Shown piece after piece: positions 27,175 through 38,425 of a stretch of DNA of 64,000 bases. The translations under genes and the position numbers were made by a program. The notes under the pieces were generated by a model, which saw nothing but the letters and a program-made list of their open reading frames with translations, was not told where the DNA came from and did no database searches. Positions within the stretch are counted from its first letter, which is position 1. Each line of letters opens with the position of its first letter. Source of the stretch: Azotobacter bryophylli (GTDB lineage: Bacteria; Pseudomonadota; Gammaproteobacteria; Pseudomonadales; Pseudomonadaceae); assembly GCF_042643485.1 (NCBI RefSeq), contig NZ_JBHRSJ010000022.1:124001-188000 (forward strand), read 5' to 3'.

Positions 27175-28185
27175 TCAGGCGGCGTTGCGTTTTTGTTTTT
27201 GGGTGTTGCCCTGCTGCTGCTTGCGGGCGTGGGCGACGGCGGCTTCGCGAACCCAGGCGCCGTCTTCCAGCGCCTGGCGGCGGGTGGCGAGGCGCTCGTG
27301 GTTGCACGGGCCGTTGCCCTTGAGCACGTCGTAGAACTCGCGCCAGTTGATCTCGCCGAAGTCGTAGTGGCCGCGTTCGGCGTTCCACTTCAGGTCCGGG
27401 TCCGGGGCGGTGCAGCCGAGGTATTCCAGCTGCGGCACAGTCTGGTCGATGAAGCGCTGGCGCAGTTCGTCGTTGGTCTGGCGCTTGATCTTCCAGGCCA
27501 TGGACTGGGCGCTGTTGGGGGAGTCGGCGTCGCTCGGGCCGAACATCATCAGGGCCGGCCACCACAGGCGGTCGATGGCGTCCTGAACCATGTCCTTCTG
27601 GGCCTGGTTGCCGTGGCGCATCATGGTCAGGAGGATTTCGTAGCCCTGGCGCTGGTGGAAGCTCTCTTCCTTGCAGATGCGGATCATGGCGCGGGAGTAG
27701 GGGCCGTAGGAGGTGCGCTGCAGCACCACCTGGTTGACGATGGCGGCGCCGTCCACCAGCCAGCCCACCGCGCCCATGTCGGCCCAGTTCAACGTCGGGT
27801 AGTTGAAGATGCTCGAGTACTTGGCGCGGCCGCCGTGCAGCTTGGCGATCTCCTCGTCGCGGTCGGCGCCGAGGGTTTCCATGGCGCTGTACAGGTACAT
27901 GCCGTGGCCGGCCTCGTCCTGGATCTTGGCCATCAGCTGCAGCTTGCGCTTCAGGGTCGGGGCGCGGGTCACCCAGTTGCCTTCCGGCAGCATGCCGACG
28001 ATTTCCGAGTGGGCGTGCTGGGAGATCTGCCGGATCAGGGTCTGCCGGTAGGCGTCCGGCATCCAGTTCTTCGGCTCGATCTTGATTTCCGCGTCAATCC
28101 TGTCCTGGAAGGCGCGTTCCTCCTCGGTCATCTCTTCGCGGGTCTTGAGTCGCTTGACTCCCGTCTCCACCAGTTGGGCGTACAT
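27175..28185 (-). CDS. paaA: PaaA: catalytic diiron subunit of phenylacetyl-CoA 1,2-epoxidase
   Basis: This 336-residue ferritin-like oxygenase has two visible E-x2-H iron-binding patterns, 'KIQDEAGHGMYLY' and 'CKEESFHQRQGYEIL'. It epoxidises the ring of phenylacetyl-CoA using O2 and electrons from PaaE. The ATG at 28183-28185 has GGAGGA upstream; a longer in-frame start would lack this. It leads paaABCDE downstream of a palindrome-rich promoter region, and this promoter is probably repressed by PaaX. Confidence 0.97.
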   Translation of the reverse strand: MYAQLVETGVKRLKTREEMTEEERAFQDRIDAEIKIEPKNWMPDAYRQTLIRQISQHAHSEIVGMLPEGNWVTRAPTLKRKLQLMAKIQDEAGHGMYLYSAMETLGADRDEEIAKLHGGRAKYSSIFNYPTLNWADMGAVGWLVDGAAIVNQVVLQRTSYGPYSRAMIRICKEESFHQRQGYEILLTMMRHGNQAQKDMVQDAIDRLWWPALMMFGPSDADSPNSAQSMAWKIKRQTNDELRQRFIDQTVPQLEYLGCTAPDPDLKWNAERGHYDFGEINWREFYDVLKGNGPCNHERLATRRQALEDGAWVREAAVAHARKQQQGNTQKQKRNAA

Positions 28186-28246
28186 GCTGTTCCTCCAGCC
28201 TTGGATCGTTTTTGTGGGTGCCGCTTGGCATGAAGATATTTCTATC

Positions 28247-28303
28247 CGATACACAATAAAAAATCAAACAACAAATGTCGTGTCATTTGTGTTTTTTGTA
28301 TCG
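28247..28303. promoter_or_regulatory. Candidate PaaX operator region of the paaA promoter
   Basis: CGATACA (28247-28253) and its reverse complement TGTATCG (28297-28303) flank an AT-rich stretch holding a second perfect repeat, ACAAATG (28271-28277)/CATTTGT (28284-28290). The GATAC half-site recurs at 34845-34856, 34992-34998 and 35029-35035 in the other main paa promoter region. PaaX is encoded in the cluster and binds imperfect palindromes at paa promoters in other bacteria; assignment to PaaX is inference. Confidence 0.5.
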
Positions 28304-28429
28304 CATTAGCGGGGAGCCTTCGGCGAGACGCGACGAAGCCTTGCCCGCGCTGGCTGGTGCGCTGCCGGGAAGAGGCGGGAGTAGCGAGGGACTGGCGTCG
28401 CGGGGAGGCTGTCGAGTCGGAAATTGTGC

Positions 28430-28454
28430 AAAAAAAGCCCCGCACGGGCGGGGC
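28430..28454 (-). terminator. Rho-independent terminator after paaK
   Basis: On the minus strand GCCCCGC pairs with GCGGGGC around a 4-base loop and runs straight into seven T residues, 33 bases past the paaK stop. This is the clearest intrinsic terminator in the window. Confidence 0.9.
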
Positions 28455-28486
28455 TCAGGCGTGGGTGAGGCTTTTCCGCTGCGCGT

Positions 28487-29800
<1,314 letters not shown>

Positions 29801-29860
29801 GTTCTTATAGTCCACTCTTTTGTTTTTGTAGGTCCGCCATTCCTGGCAGGGCTTCGAGTG

Positions 29861-29882
29861 CGTGGGGACAGCATACCCCACG
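29861..29882 (-). terminator. Hairpin between paaJ and paaK
   Basis: CGTGGGG and CCCCACG pair around an 8-base loop, 40 bases past the paaJ stop. There is no T tract directly after it on the minus strand, so it may be an attenuator or RNA-stability element rather than a full terminator. Confidence 0.35.
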
Positions 29883-29922
29883 TTGTTCCATCCGGGTTTT
29901 CATCCGGTTCCAAGCAAGCTGG

Positions 29923-31124
<1,202 letters not shown>

Positions 31125-31128
<4 letters not shown>

Positions 31129-31583
31129 GCCTCATTCTCCAGTTGGCGGACGCTGCCGCGAATCCTGTAGGACTTGCCGTGGAACACGGCGATCAGCTGG
31201 CCGTGCTGGTTCTCGATGCGCACGTCGTAGTTGCTGGTGCGGCCGCTGCGGCTGACCTGGGTGGCGCGTGCGGTGAGCACGTCACCGAGACGGCCGGGGG
31301 CGATGTAGTCGATGCTGCAGCCCTGCGCCACGCAGGCCTCGTCGTAGCTGTTGCAGGCATAGGCGAAGGCCGAGTCGGCCAGGGTGAACAGGTAGCCGCC
31401 GTGGCAGCTGTTGTGCCCCTGGATCATGGTCTCGCCGACGCTCATCTGCAGGTCGGCTTCGCCCGGCGCCACGCGAAGGATCGCGATGCCCAAATGGCGT
31501 ACGGCCAGGTCGCGCTCGTACATCGAGGCGGCGCAGGCTTCGGCCAGTTGCTGGGCTGTCGGTGCGTCGTTCTGCTCAGCCAT
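31125..31583 (-). CDS. paaI: PaaI: hydroxyphenylacetyl-CoA thioesterase
   Basis: This 152-residue hot-dog-fold thioesterase has the family motif 'GHNSCHGGYLFTLADSAFAYA' with the active-site Asp, and 'CSIDYIAPGRLGDVLTARAT'. PaaI releases CoA from ring-hydroxylated phenylacetyl-CoA and so rescues the CoA pool. Its ATG overlaps the paaH stop by 8 bases. Confidence 0.94.
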
Positions 31584-33093
31584 GAAACGCTCTCCCTGTG
31601 GCGTGTTGGCGGCGCAGCAGCAGCGAGGGGCGGTAGCGCTCTTCGTTGTAGCTGTGCAGCAGGTTCTCCTGAACCCTGAGGACGTGGTCGAGGCCGATAC
31701 GGTCGGCCCAGGCCAGCGGGCCGAGCGGATAGTTCACCCCGGCGCGCATGGCCAGATCGATGTCGTGGGCGTTGCCCACGCCCTGCAGTACGGCATCGGC
31801 GGCCTCGTTGGCGAGCATCGACACGGTGCGCATCACGGCCAGACCCGGGATGTCGGCGAGCGGGCTGACGGCCAGACCGGCGCGCAGAAGGAGGGCGACG
31901 GCTTGGTCGCGCGCCTCGTAGCTGCTGTCGGCGGCGAAGGCCACGCCGATCCGGCTGGCCTCGGCATAGTCGAGGGCCAGGTCGAACAGGATCAGATTGA
32001 CGAGGCCGTCCTGGCGCGCGCGCTGGCTGGCCAGACGGCCATCGGTCAGGGCCAGCACGGCGTCGCCGACGCGGATCAGGCCGCTGCCGGGGCGCTCGAT
32101 CACCCGCACGCCCCGCTCGCGCAGGCGGGGCACCAGGGCGCGAGCCGGGCCGAGATCGCCTTCCACCACGCAGGTTGCCACCTCGGCGCCGCTGCACAGC
32201 TCCACCGGCGCCGGGCGCTGCGCGCCTTCGGCGTAGTCGTAGAAGCCGCGGCCGCTCTTGCGGCCCAGGCGTCCTGCGTCCACCAGCTCCTTCTGGATCA
32301 GCGAGGGCTGGAAGCGGAAGTCGCCGTAGTAGGCGTCGAACACCGAGCGGGTCACGGCGTAGTTGACGTCGTGGCCGATCAGGTCGGTCAGCTCGAAGGC
32401 GCCCATGCGGAAGCCGCCGGCCTCGCGCATCAGGGCATCGAGGGTGGCGCAGTCGGCGGCGCCTTCCTGCAGCAGGCGCAGGCTTTCGGCATAGAAGGGC
32501 CGGGCCACGCGGTTGACGATGAAGCCGGGGGTCGAGCGCGCGTGCACCGGCTGTTTGCCCCAGCGCTTCGCCGTCTCGTACAGGCGGGCGGCCAGGGCCG
32601 GCGCGCTGGCCAGGCCGGAAACGATCTCGACCAGGGCCATCAGCGGTGCGGGGTTGAAAAAGTGCATGCCGAGCATCCGTTCGGGACGTTTCAGAGGGGC
32701 GGCCAGGCTGGTGATCGAAATCGACGAGGTGTTGCTGGCGAGGATGCAGTCCTCGCCGCAGAGATCTTCCAGCCGCTGGAACAGCTCGCGCTTGACCGCC
32801 AGGTTCTCGACGATGGCCTCGACGATCAGGCCGGAGCGGGCGAGGCCTTCGAGGCTTTCCACGGTCTGCAGACGGGCGAGGGTGGCATCGCGCTGGGCGG
32901 CGTCGAGCTTGCCTTTCTCCACCAGCGTGCCCAGTTGCCGGACGATGCCGTCGATGGCGGCCGCGGCGGCGCCGGGGCGGTTGTCGTACAGGTACACCGG
33001 ATGGCCGGCCTGGGCCGCCACCTGGGCGATGCCGGCACCCATGGCGCCGGCGCCGATCACGCCGATCCGGGTATCGATGGTCAGGGCATCCAT
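31576..33093 (-). CDS. paaH: PaaH: 3-hydroxyadipyl-CoA dehydrogenase
   Basis: This 505-residue protein has the NAD-binding 'IGVIGAGAMGAGIAQVAAQAG' at about 10-30, the catalytic region 'MLGMHFFNPAPLMALVEIV', and duplicated C-terminal 3HCDH domains (about 185-285 and 400-500, with 'TPGFIVNRVARPFYAESLR'). It oxidises 3-hydroxyadipyl-CoA with NAD+. The length matches the long PaaH/PaaC-type enzymes rather than short HADs. It is 3 bases past paaG. Confidence 0.95.
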   Translation of the reverse strand: MDALTIDTRIGVIGAGAMGAGIAQVAAQAGHPVYLYDNRPGAAAAAIDGIVRQLGTLVEKGKLDAAQRDATLARLQTVESLEGLARSGLIVEAIVENLAVKRELFQRLEDLCGEDCILASNTSSISITSLAAPLKRPERMLGMHFFNPAPLMALVEIVSGLASAPALAARLYETAKRWGKQPVHARSTPGFIVNRVARPFYAESLRLLQEGAADCATLDALMREAGGFRMGAFELTDLIGHDVNYAVTRSVFDAYYGDFRFQPSLIQKELVDAGRLGRKSGRGFYDYAEGAQRPAPVELCSGAEVATCVVEGDLGPARALVPRLRERGVRVIERPGSGLIRVGDAVLALTDGRLASQRARQDGLVNLILFDLALDYAEASRIGVAFAADSSYEARDQAVALLLRAGLAVSPLADIPGLAVMRTVSMLANEAADAVLQGVGNAHDIDLAMRAGVNYPLGPLAWADRIGLDHVLRVQENLLHSYNEERYRPSLLLRRQHATGRAFHG

Positions 33094-33096
33094 GCT

Positions 33097-33888
33097 TCAG
33101 CATCCCTTGAAAGTGGCGGTTCTCTTTTCCTTGAAGGCGCCGACGCCCTCGCGGTAGTCCTCGGTGCGGCCGGCCAGACGCTGCAGGTCGCGCTCGAGAT
33201 CCAGCTGCTGGTCGAAGGTGTTGCCGGCGCTGGCGTTCAGGGCGCGCTTGATCAGCGCAAGGCCGGTGGTCGGCTGGGTGGCGAGGTGGCGGGCCAGCTC
33301 GAGGGCTTCGTCCTGCAGGGCTTCGTCGTCGACGCAGCGCCAGATCATGCCCCACCGTTCGGCCTGCTCCGCGGAAATCCGCTCGCCGAGCATGGCCAGG
33401 GCCTTGGCCCGGGCCATGCCCACCAGCCGCGGCAGGGTCCAGGTGCCGCCGGAATCCGGCACCAAGCCGATCTTGCAGAAGGCCTGGATGAAGCTGGCCG
33501 AGCGTGCCGCCAGCACCAGGTCGCAGGCGAAGGCGATGTTGGCCCCGGCGCCGGCGGCCACGCCGTTGACCGCGCAGATCACCGGCATCGGCAGGTCGCG
33601 CAGCTGGCGGATCAGCGGGTTGTAGTGCTGCTCGATGGACTCGCCGAGATCGGGCATCTCGGCGCCGGGAGCGACGTTGCGGTCGTCCAGGTCCTGTCCG
33701 GCGCAGAAGCCGCGGCCTTCGCCGGTGAGCAGGAGGGCGCGGACCTCGGCGCTCTGCCTGACCTGCTTGAGCGCTTCGCGCACTTCGCCGTGCATCTTCA
33801 GATTGAAGCTGTTGAGCTGTTTCGGGCGGTTCAGGCGGAGGGTGGCCACACCGCTGTCGATGTGGAAGAGGATGTGCTCGAAGTTCAT
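33097..33888 (-). CDS. paaG: PaaG: 1,2-epoxyphenylacetyl-CoA isomerase
   Basis: This 263-residue crotonase-fold protein has the oxyanion-hole segments 'GRGFCAGQDLDDR' and 'NGVAAGAGANIAFACDLVLAA', with the acidic residue in 'KIGLVPDSGGTWTLPRLVG'. 'FCAGQDLDDR' is characteristic of PaaG. It converts the ring epoxide to oxepin-CoA. GGATCT-like spacing before the ATG is weak, and 62 bases separate it from paaF. Confidence 0.95.
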   Translation of the reverse strand: MNFEHILFHIDSGVATLRLNRPKQLNSFNLKMHGEVREALKQVRQSAEVRALLLTGEGRGFCAGQDLDDRNVAPGAEMPDLGESIEQHYNPLIRQLRDLPMPVICAVNGVAAGAGANIAFACDLVLAARSASFIQAFCKIGLVPDSGGTWTLPRLVGMARAKALAMLGERISAEQAERWGMIWRCVDDEALQDEALELARHLATQPTTGLALIKRALNASAGNTFDQQLDLERDLQRLAGRTEDYREGVGAFKEKRTATFKGC

Positions 33889-33950
33889 GGATCTGCCGCT
33901 CTCTTTTTGTTGAATGTCGCTGCGGATCGAATCGCTGAAGCGGGTACGGC

Positions 33951-34724
33951 TCAGCGTCCCTGGTATTCGGGGGGGCGTTTTTCCATGAAGGCGCGGATGC
34001 CTTCGTCGCGGTCCCGGGTGCCGGCGAGCAGGGTGAAGGCGTGGCGCTCGAAGCGCAGGCCGCTGGCCAGGTCGGTATCCATCGCCTTGAGCAGGGCCTC
34101 GCGGGCCAGGCGCACGGCCAGCGGCGCCTTTTCGGCGATGCGCCGGGCAATCTGCAGGGCGCGCTCCAGGGTCAGCTCCGGCTGGGTGACTTCGCTGACC
34201 AGGCCGGCCTGCTGGGCGAGACGGGCGCCGATCGGCTCCCCGGTGAGCACCATCTGCATGGCCAGCGACTTGCCGACCGCGCGCAGCAGGCGCTGGGTGC
34301 CGCCGGCGCCGGGCATGATCCCCAGGTTGATTTCCGGCTGGCCGAAGAGGGCGTCCTCGCTGGCGACGATGATGTCGGCATGCATCGCCAGCTCGCAGCC
34401 GCCGCCCAGGGCGTAGCCGTTGACCGCGGCGATCAGCGGCTTGCCGAAGCGGGCGATGCGCTGCCAGTGCTGCTGGCGGGGGTCGTCGAGGATGCCGACC
34501 AGGTCGCGCTCGGCCATTTCCTTGATGTCCGCGCCGGCGGCGAAGGCCTTGCGGCTGCCGGTCAGCACCACCACGCGGATGGCTTCGTCCTGTTCGGCGC
34601 CGTCCAGTTCGGCCGACAGCTCGCCCAGCAGTTCGGTGTTGAGCGCGTTCAGGGCTTGCGGGCGTTGCAGGGTGACGAGGCGAATGCCCGGTTCGGGCGT
34701 CTGGACGGCAAGGGTGTGAGGCAT
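33951..34724 (-). CDS. paaF: PaaF: 2,3-dehydroadipyl-CoA hydratase
   Basis: This 257-residue enoyl-CoA hydratase has the two catalytic glutamates in 'ALFGQPEINLGIMPGAGGTQRL' and the oxyanion residues 'KAFAAGADIKEMA' and 'GYALGGGCELAMHADI'. It hydrates 2,3-dehydroadipyl-CoA. It is the first gene of the paaFGHIJK transcript and starts 392 bp from the divergent paaN, with GATAC half-sites in between. Confidence 0.95.
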   Translation of the reverse strand: MPHTLAVQTPEPGIRLVTLQRPQALNALNTELLGELSAELDGAEQDEAIRVVVLTGSRKAFAAGADIKEMAERDLVGILDDPRQQHWQRIARFGKPLIAAVNGYALGGGCELAMHADIIVASEDALFGQPEINLGIMPGAGGTQRLLRAVGKSLAMQMVLTGEPIGARLAQQAGLVSEVTQPELTLERALQIARRIAEKAPLAVRLAREALLKAMDTDLASGLRFERHAFTLLAGTRDRDEGIRAFMEKRPPEYQGR

Positions 34725-34844
34725 GGGGCGGTCCTCGCGTGCGGCGGCATCCGGTGCCGGCGGTTATGGGTGTTATCGGGGAGCTCCCCCTTCCGCGGCC
34801 GTTCGCCCTTGGCTGGCGGCTTAGGGCGGAGTATATCCACAAAA

Positions 34845-34856
34845 TGATACGTATCA
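34845..34856. promoter_or_regulatory. Palindrome TGATACGTATCA, candidate PaaX operator
   Basis: This is a perfect 12-base palindrome built from two GATAC half-sites, 121 bp before the paaF start and beside an AT-rich stretch (ACTTATAAAAATTTATT) that may be the paaF promoter. Confidence 0.5.
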
Positions 34857-34991
34857 ATACTTATAAAAATTTATTGCGTGTCTGATTCGTGGGTTGCATA
34901 GGGCTGATTGCAGGTCGCATATTTCTCTGCAAGAAGAACTTTTTCAGTCAGTTCGATCAATTGTCGGCTCGCCTTTGACTGCCTGTGAATC

Positions 34992-35035
34992 CGATACAGG
35001 TCGAGCGTTTCCTTCGGGCTTTTTAATGTGATACA
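34992..35035. promoter_or_regulatory. Two GATACA half-sites before paaN
   Basis: CGATACA (34992-34998) and TGATACA (35029-35035) lie in the same orientation, 37 bp apart, about 80-125 bp before paaN. They repeat the half-site seen at the paaA and paaF promoters. Confidence 0.4.
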
Positions 35036-35116
35036 AGATCGTGTTTATCGTGCATTTCTTTGTCGCACGAGCAGGTATTCACGGCCTTACTTATAAGAAA
35101 GAAAAGGAAAGCACCC

Positions 35117-36814
35117 ATGAAGCCCCTTGCGTATGCCACCGCCGTCGAGCTGTTCGAACATCACCGCAGCACCCTGGATCAGGCCCTGCAGGCCATCCAG
35201 CGCCGCGAGTACTGGTCGCCGTATCCGGAAAATCCCAGACGCTATCCGGATGAGTCCGCCAATGGGGCGCAGGCCGCTTTCGAAGCCCTGCTGAACCGCC
35301 ATTTCCCGCTGGCGGGGCCGGAGCCGGTCGGCAGGGCGGGGGCCGAACGCTCGCCCTACGGCTTCGATCTCGGCATCAGCTACGACCAGTACGATGCCGG
35401 GCAACTGCTCTCGCGCATGCAACGGGCGCTGCCGAGCTGGCGCGATGCCGGGCCGCAGGCCCGGGGCGGGGTCTGCCTGGAAATCCTCCAGCGGCTGAAC
35501 CGGAAGAGCTTCGAGCTGGCCCATGCGGTCATGCATACCACCGGACAGGCCTATGCCATGGCCTTCCAAGCCGGCGGTCCGCATTCCCAGGATCGCGGGC
35601 TGGAGGCGGTCGCTTACGCCTGGCGGGCGATGCAGGAGGTGCCCGGCGCGGCGCTCTGGAGCAAACCGCAGGGCAAGCAGGCGCCGCTTGCGCTGTGCAA
35701 GCAGTGGCACCTGGTGCCGCGCGGCCTGTCGCTGGTCATCGCCTGCGCCACCTTCCCGACTTGGAACACCTATCCCGCGCTGTTCGCCAGTCTGGCCACC
35801 GGCAATCCGGTGCTGGTCAAGGCTCATCCGGGCGCGATCCTGCCGGTGGCCATGAGCGTCGGGGTCGCCCAGGAGGTGCTGGGCGAGCTGGGCTTCGATC
35901 CGGCCCTGGTGAGCCTGGTGGTGGACACCCCGGAGGCGCCGGTGGCCCGGCGTCTGGCCCTCGATCCGCGGGTGCGGCTGGTCGACTTCACCGGCTCCAG
36001 CGCCTTCGGCGACTGGCTGGAGGACAACGCCCGTCAGGCCCAGGTGTTCACCGAGAAGTCCGGGGTCAACTGCGTGGTCATCGATAGTGTCGGTAGCCTC
36101 AAATCCGTGGCCGGCAACCTGGCCTTCACCCTCAGCCTCTATTCCGGGCAGATGTGCACCACCACCCAGACGATCTTCGTGCCCCGCGACGGCATCCGCA
36201 CCGCTGACGGGGTGATCGCCTTCGACGAGGTGGCGCAGGTGCTGGCCGGGGCCGTGCGCGGTTTTCTCGCCGACAACGAGCGGGCCTGCGGCGTGCTCGG
36301 CGCCATCCAGTCGGAAGCCACGCTGGCGCGCATCGACGAGTGCCGCCGCCTGGGCGAGGTGCTGCTGGACAGCGAGGCCCGCGAGCATCCGCAGTTCCCC
36401 GGCGCGCGCATCCGCACGCCGCTGCTGCTCAGGGTCGATGCGGCCGATCGCGCGGTCTATGCCGAGGAGCGCTTCGGCCCGATCGCCTTCGTCGTCGCCA
36501 CCGACGGCACCGAGCACAGTCTCGCGCTGGCCGGCGAGGTGATCGCCGAGAAGGGCGCGCTGACTCTGGGCGTCTATTCCACCGACGAAGCCGTGCTGGC
36601 CCGGGCCGAGGCGCTGTCCCTGGACGTGGCCGTGGCCCTGTCGATCAACTTCGAGGGCGCCGCCTTCATCAACCAGTCGGCCGCTTTCAGCGACTTCCAC
36701 GGCAGCGGCGCCAACCCGGCGGCCAACGCCTCGTTGACCGACACCGCCTTCGTCGCCCGCCGCTTCGTGGCGGTGCAGAGCCGGCGTCCGGCCGCGACCG
36801 CAGGGGGGAACTGA
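35117..36814 (+). CDS. paaN: PaaN-type phenylacetate-degradation aldehyde dehydrogenase
   Basis: This 565-residue protein belongs to the PaaN group of aldehyde dehydrogenase-like proteins found in paa clusters (distinct from PaaZ). It has 'LSLVIACATFPTWNTYPALFAS', the nucleotide-binding 'VDFTGSSAFGDWLEDNA', and the active-site Cys in 'SLYSGQMCTTTQTIFVP'. It lacks the MaoC domain, so it cannot open the oxepin-CoA ring and may oxidise a semialdehyde that PaaZ also handles. GGA lies before the ATG at 35117. It is the first gene of the short plus-strand transcript with paaY and paaX. Confidence 0.88.
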   Translation: MKPLAYATAVELFEHHRSTLDQALQAIQRREYWSPYPENPRRYPDESANGAQAAFEALLNRHFPLAGPEPVGRAGAERSPYGFDLGISYDQYDAGQLLSRMQRALPSWRDAGPQARGGVCLEILQRLNRKSFELAHAVMHTTGQAYAMAFQAGGPHSQDRGLEAVAYAWRAMQEVPGAALWSKPQGKQAPLALCKQWHLVPRGLSLVIACATFPTWNTYPALFASLATGNPVLVKAHPGAILPVAMSVGVAQEVLGELGFDPALVSLVVDTPEAPVARRLALDPRVRLVDFTGSSAFGDWLEDNARQAQVFTEKSGVNCVVIDSVGSLKSVAGNLAFTLSLYSGQMCTTTQTIFVPRDGIRTADGVIAFDEVAQVLAGAVRGFLADNERACGVLGAIQSEATLARIDECRRLGEVLLDSEAREHPQFPGARIRTPLLLRVDAADRAVYAEERFGPIAFVVATDGTEHSLALAGEVIAEKGALTLGVYSTDEAVLARAEALSLDVAVALSINFEGAAFINQSAAFSDFHGSGANPAANASLTDTAFVARRFVAVQSRRPAATAGGN

Positions 36815-36815
36815 G

Positions 36816-37415
36816 ATGGCTTGCTACAGCCTCGACGGCCTGACCCCCGTGGTGCATCCCACGGCCTATGTGCACCCCTCCGCCGTGCTGATCGGCGACG
36901 TGATCGTCGGCCCCGGCTGCTATGTCGGGCCGCTGGCCAGCCTGCGCGGCGACTTCGGGCGGATCGTCCTGGAAGAGGGCGCCAACCTGCAGGACACCTG
37001 CGTGATGCACGGCTTCCCGCAGAGCGACACGGTGGTCGAGCGCAACGGCCACATCGGCCATGGCGCCGTGCTGCACGGCTGCCGGATCGGCGCCGATGCG
37101 CTGATCGGCATGAACGTCGTGGTCATGGACAACGCCCACATCGGCGAGCGCTCCATCGTCGCCGCCTGCGCCTTCGTCAAGGCCGGCTTCGTCTGTCCGC
37201 CGCAGTCCATGGTGGTGGGCGCGCCGGCCCTGATCAGGCGCCGCCTCGACGACAAGGAGGTGGCCTGGAAGCAGGCCGGCACCCGCGAGTACCAACTGCT
37301 GGCCCAGCGCTGCCTGCAGGAGATGCAGCTGTGCGAACCGCTGAGCGAGGTCGAGCCGGACCGCCCGCGGAGCTCGTCGTCCGCCTACCGGCCCAAGGGC
37401 GAGGGCGCGCCATGA
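36816..37415 (+). CDS. paaY: PaaY: hexapeptide-repeat thioesterase/gamma-carbonic anhydrase-like
   Basis: This 199-residue left-handed beta-helix protein has repeated hexapeptides ('VHPTAYVHPSAVLIGDVIVG', 'CYVGPLASLRGDFGRIVLEEG') and metal-ligand-type histidines in 'DTCVMHGFPQSDT' and 'GHIGHGAVLHGC'. PaaY hydrolyses CoA thioesters of misprocessed ring intermediates and assists PaaX regulation in other bacteria. It starts one base after the paaN stop. Confidence 0.93.
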   Translation: MACYSLDGLTPVVHPTAYVHPSAVLIGDVIVGPGCYVGPLASLRGDFGRIVLEEGANLQDTCVMHGFPQSDTVVERNGHIGHGAVLHGCRIGADALIGMNVVVMDNAHIGERSIVAACAFVKAGFVCPPQSMVVGAPALIRRRLDDKEVAWKQAGTREYQLLAQRCLQEMQLCEPLSEVEPDRPRSSSSAYRPKGEGAP

Positions 37416-37501
37416 CGGGCCGGCGCAGGGCTCTGGCCGAAGATGGCCAGGGCGCCGGAAGGGCAGGTATATTCGGGCTTTTGACCAGCGCCAATGCAGC
37501 C

Positions 37502-38425
37502 ATGACGTCGCTCGCTCCCCTGAATCACCTGATCACCCGCTTCCAGCAACAGACTCCCATCCGTGCCAGTTCGCTGATCATCACCCTCTATGGCGATGCC
37601 ATCGAGCCCCATGGCGGGACCGTCTGGCTCGGCAGCCTGATCCAGCTGCTCGAGTCCATGGGCATCAACGAACGGCTGATCCGCACCTCGATCTTCCGTC
37701 TGACCAAGGACGGCTGGCTGTCGGCGGAGAAGGTGGGGCGGCGCAGCTACTACAGCCTCACCGGCGCCGGGCGGCGCCGTTTCGAGAAGGCCTTCAAGCG
37801 CATCTACAGCTCCGGCGTGCCCGCCTGGGACGGCACTTGGTGCCTGGTCATGCTCACCCAGCTGCCCGCGGAGCTGCGCAAGCAGGCGCGCGAGGAGCTG
37901 GAGTGGCAGGGCTTCGGCGCCATCGCCCCGACCGTGCTGGCCTGCCCGCGCGGCGAGCGGGCGGACGTCACCGCGACCCTGCAGGAGCTGGGCGCGCTGG
38001 AAGACAGCATCATCTTCGAGACCCGCCCCCAGGACGTGCTGGCCTCCAAGGCGCTGCACATGCAGGTGCGCGACAGCTGGAACATCGACGCCCTGGCCGC
38101 CCAGTACAGCGAGTTCATCCAGCTGTTCCGCCCGCTCTGGCAGGCCCTGCGCGGGCAGGACAGGCTGGAACCCTCGGACTGCTTCCTGGCGCGCATCCTG
38201 CTGATCCACGAATACCGCAAGCTGCTGCTGCGCGACCCGCAACTGCCCGACGAACTGCTGCCCGGCGACTGGGAAGGCCGCGCCGCCCGCCAGCTGTGCC
38301 GCAACATCTACCGGCTGATCTACGCCAAGGCCGAGGAGTGGCTCAACGGCACCCTGGAAACCGCCGATGGCCCGTTGCCCGAAGTCGGGGAAAGCTTCTA
38401 CCGGCGTTTCGGCGGATTGAACTAG
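37502..38425 (+). CDS. paaX: PaaX: phenylacetyl-CoA-responsive repressor
   Basis: This 307-residue regulator has an N-terminal winged helix (about 20-90; 'SSLIITLYGDAIEPHGGTVW', 'RTSIFRLTKDGWLSAEKVGRRSYYSL') and the PaaX C-terminal domains. Start at 37502 gives the usual Pseudomonas length and N-terminus (MTSLAPLNHLITRFQQQTPI); an ATG at 37412 overlapping paaY is in frame but would add 30 atypical residues. PaaX represses paa promoters until phenylacetyl-CoA binds. It lies downstream of paaY and closes the island. Confidence 0.95.
   Translation: MTSLAPLNHLITRFQQQTPIRASSLIITLYGDAIEPHGGTVWLGSLIQLLESMGINERLIRTSIFRLTKDGWLSAEKVGRRSYYSLTGAGRRRFEKAFKRIYSSGVPAWDGTWCLVMLTQLPAELRKQAREELEWQGFGAIAPTVLACPRGERADVTATLQELGALEDSIIFETRPQDVLASKALHMQVRDSWNIDALAAQYSEFIQLFRPLWQALRGQDRLEPSDCFLARILLIHEYRKLLLRDPQLPDELLPGDWEGRAARQLCRNIYRLIYAKAEEWLNGTLETADGPLPEVGESFYRRFGGLN

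Larger units (their letters stand above)
28186..28486. other. Intergenic region between paaA promoter and paaK terminator
   Basis: These 301 bases contain the paaA promoter with candidate PaaX operators (28247-28303) and the paaK terminator (28430-28454). The middle (about 28310-28420) holds no gene or motif I can support. Confidence 0.6.
34725..35116. other. Divergent paaF/paaN promoter region
   Basis: No gene is supported in these 392 bases. The AT-rich centre contains one perfect palindrome and two further GATACA half-sites, annotated separately, consistent with shared PaaX control of both transcripts. Confidence 0.6.

Noticed and set aside
31411..34416. A 1001-residue plus-strand frame opposite paaIHGF
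   Set aside because: Lies opposite four well-supported overlapping paa genes and shows no domain.
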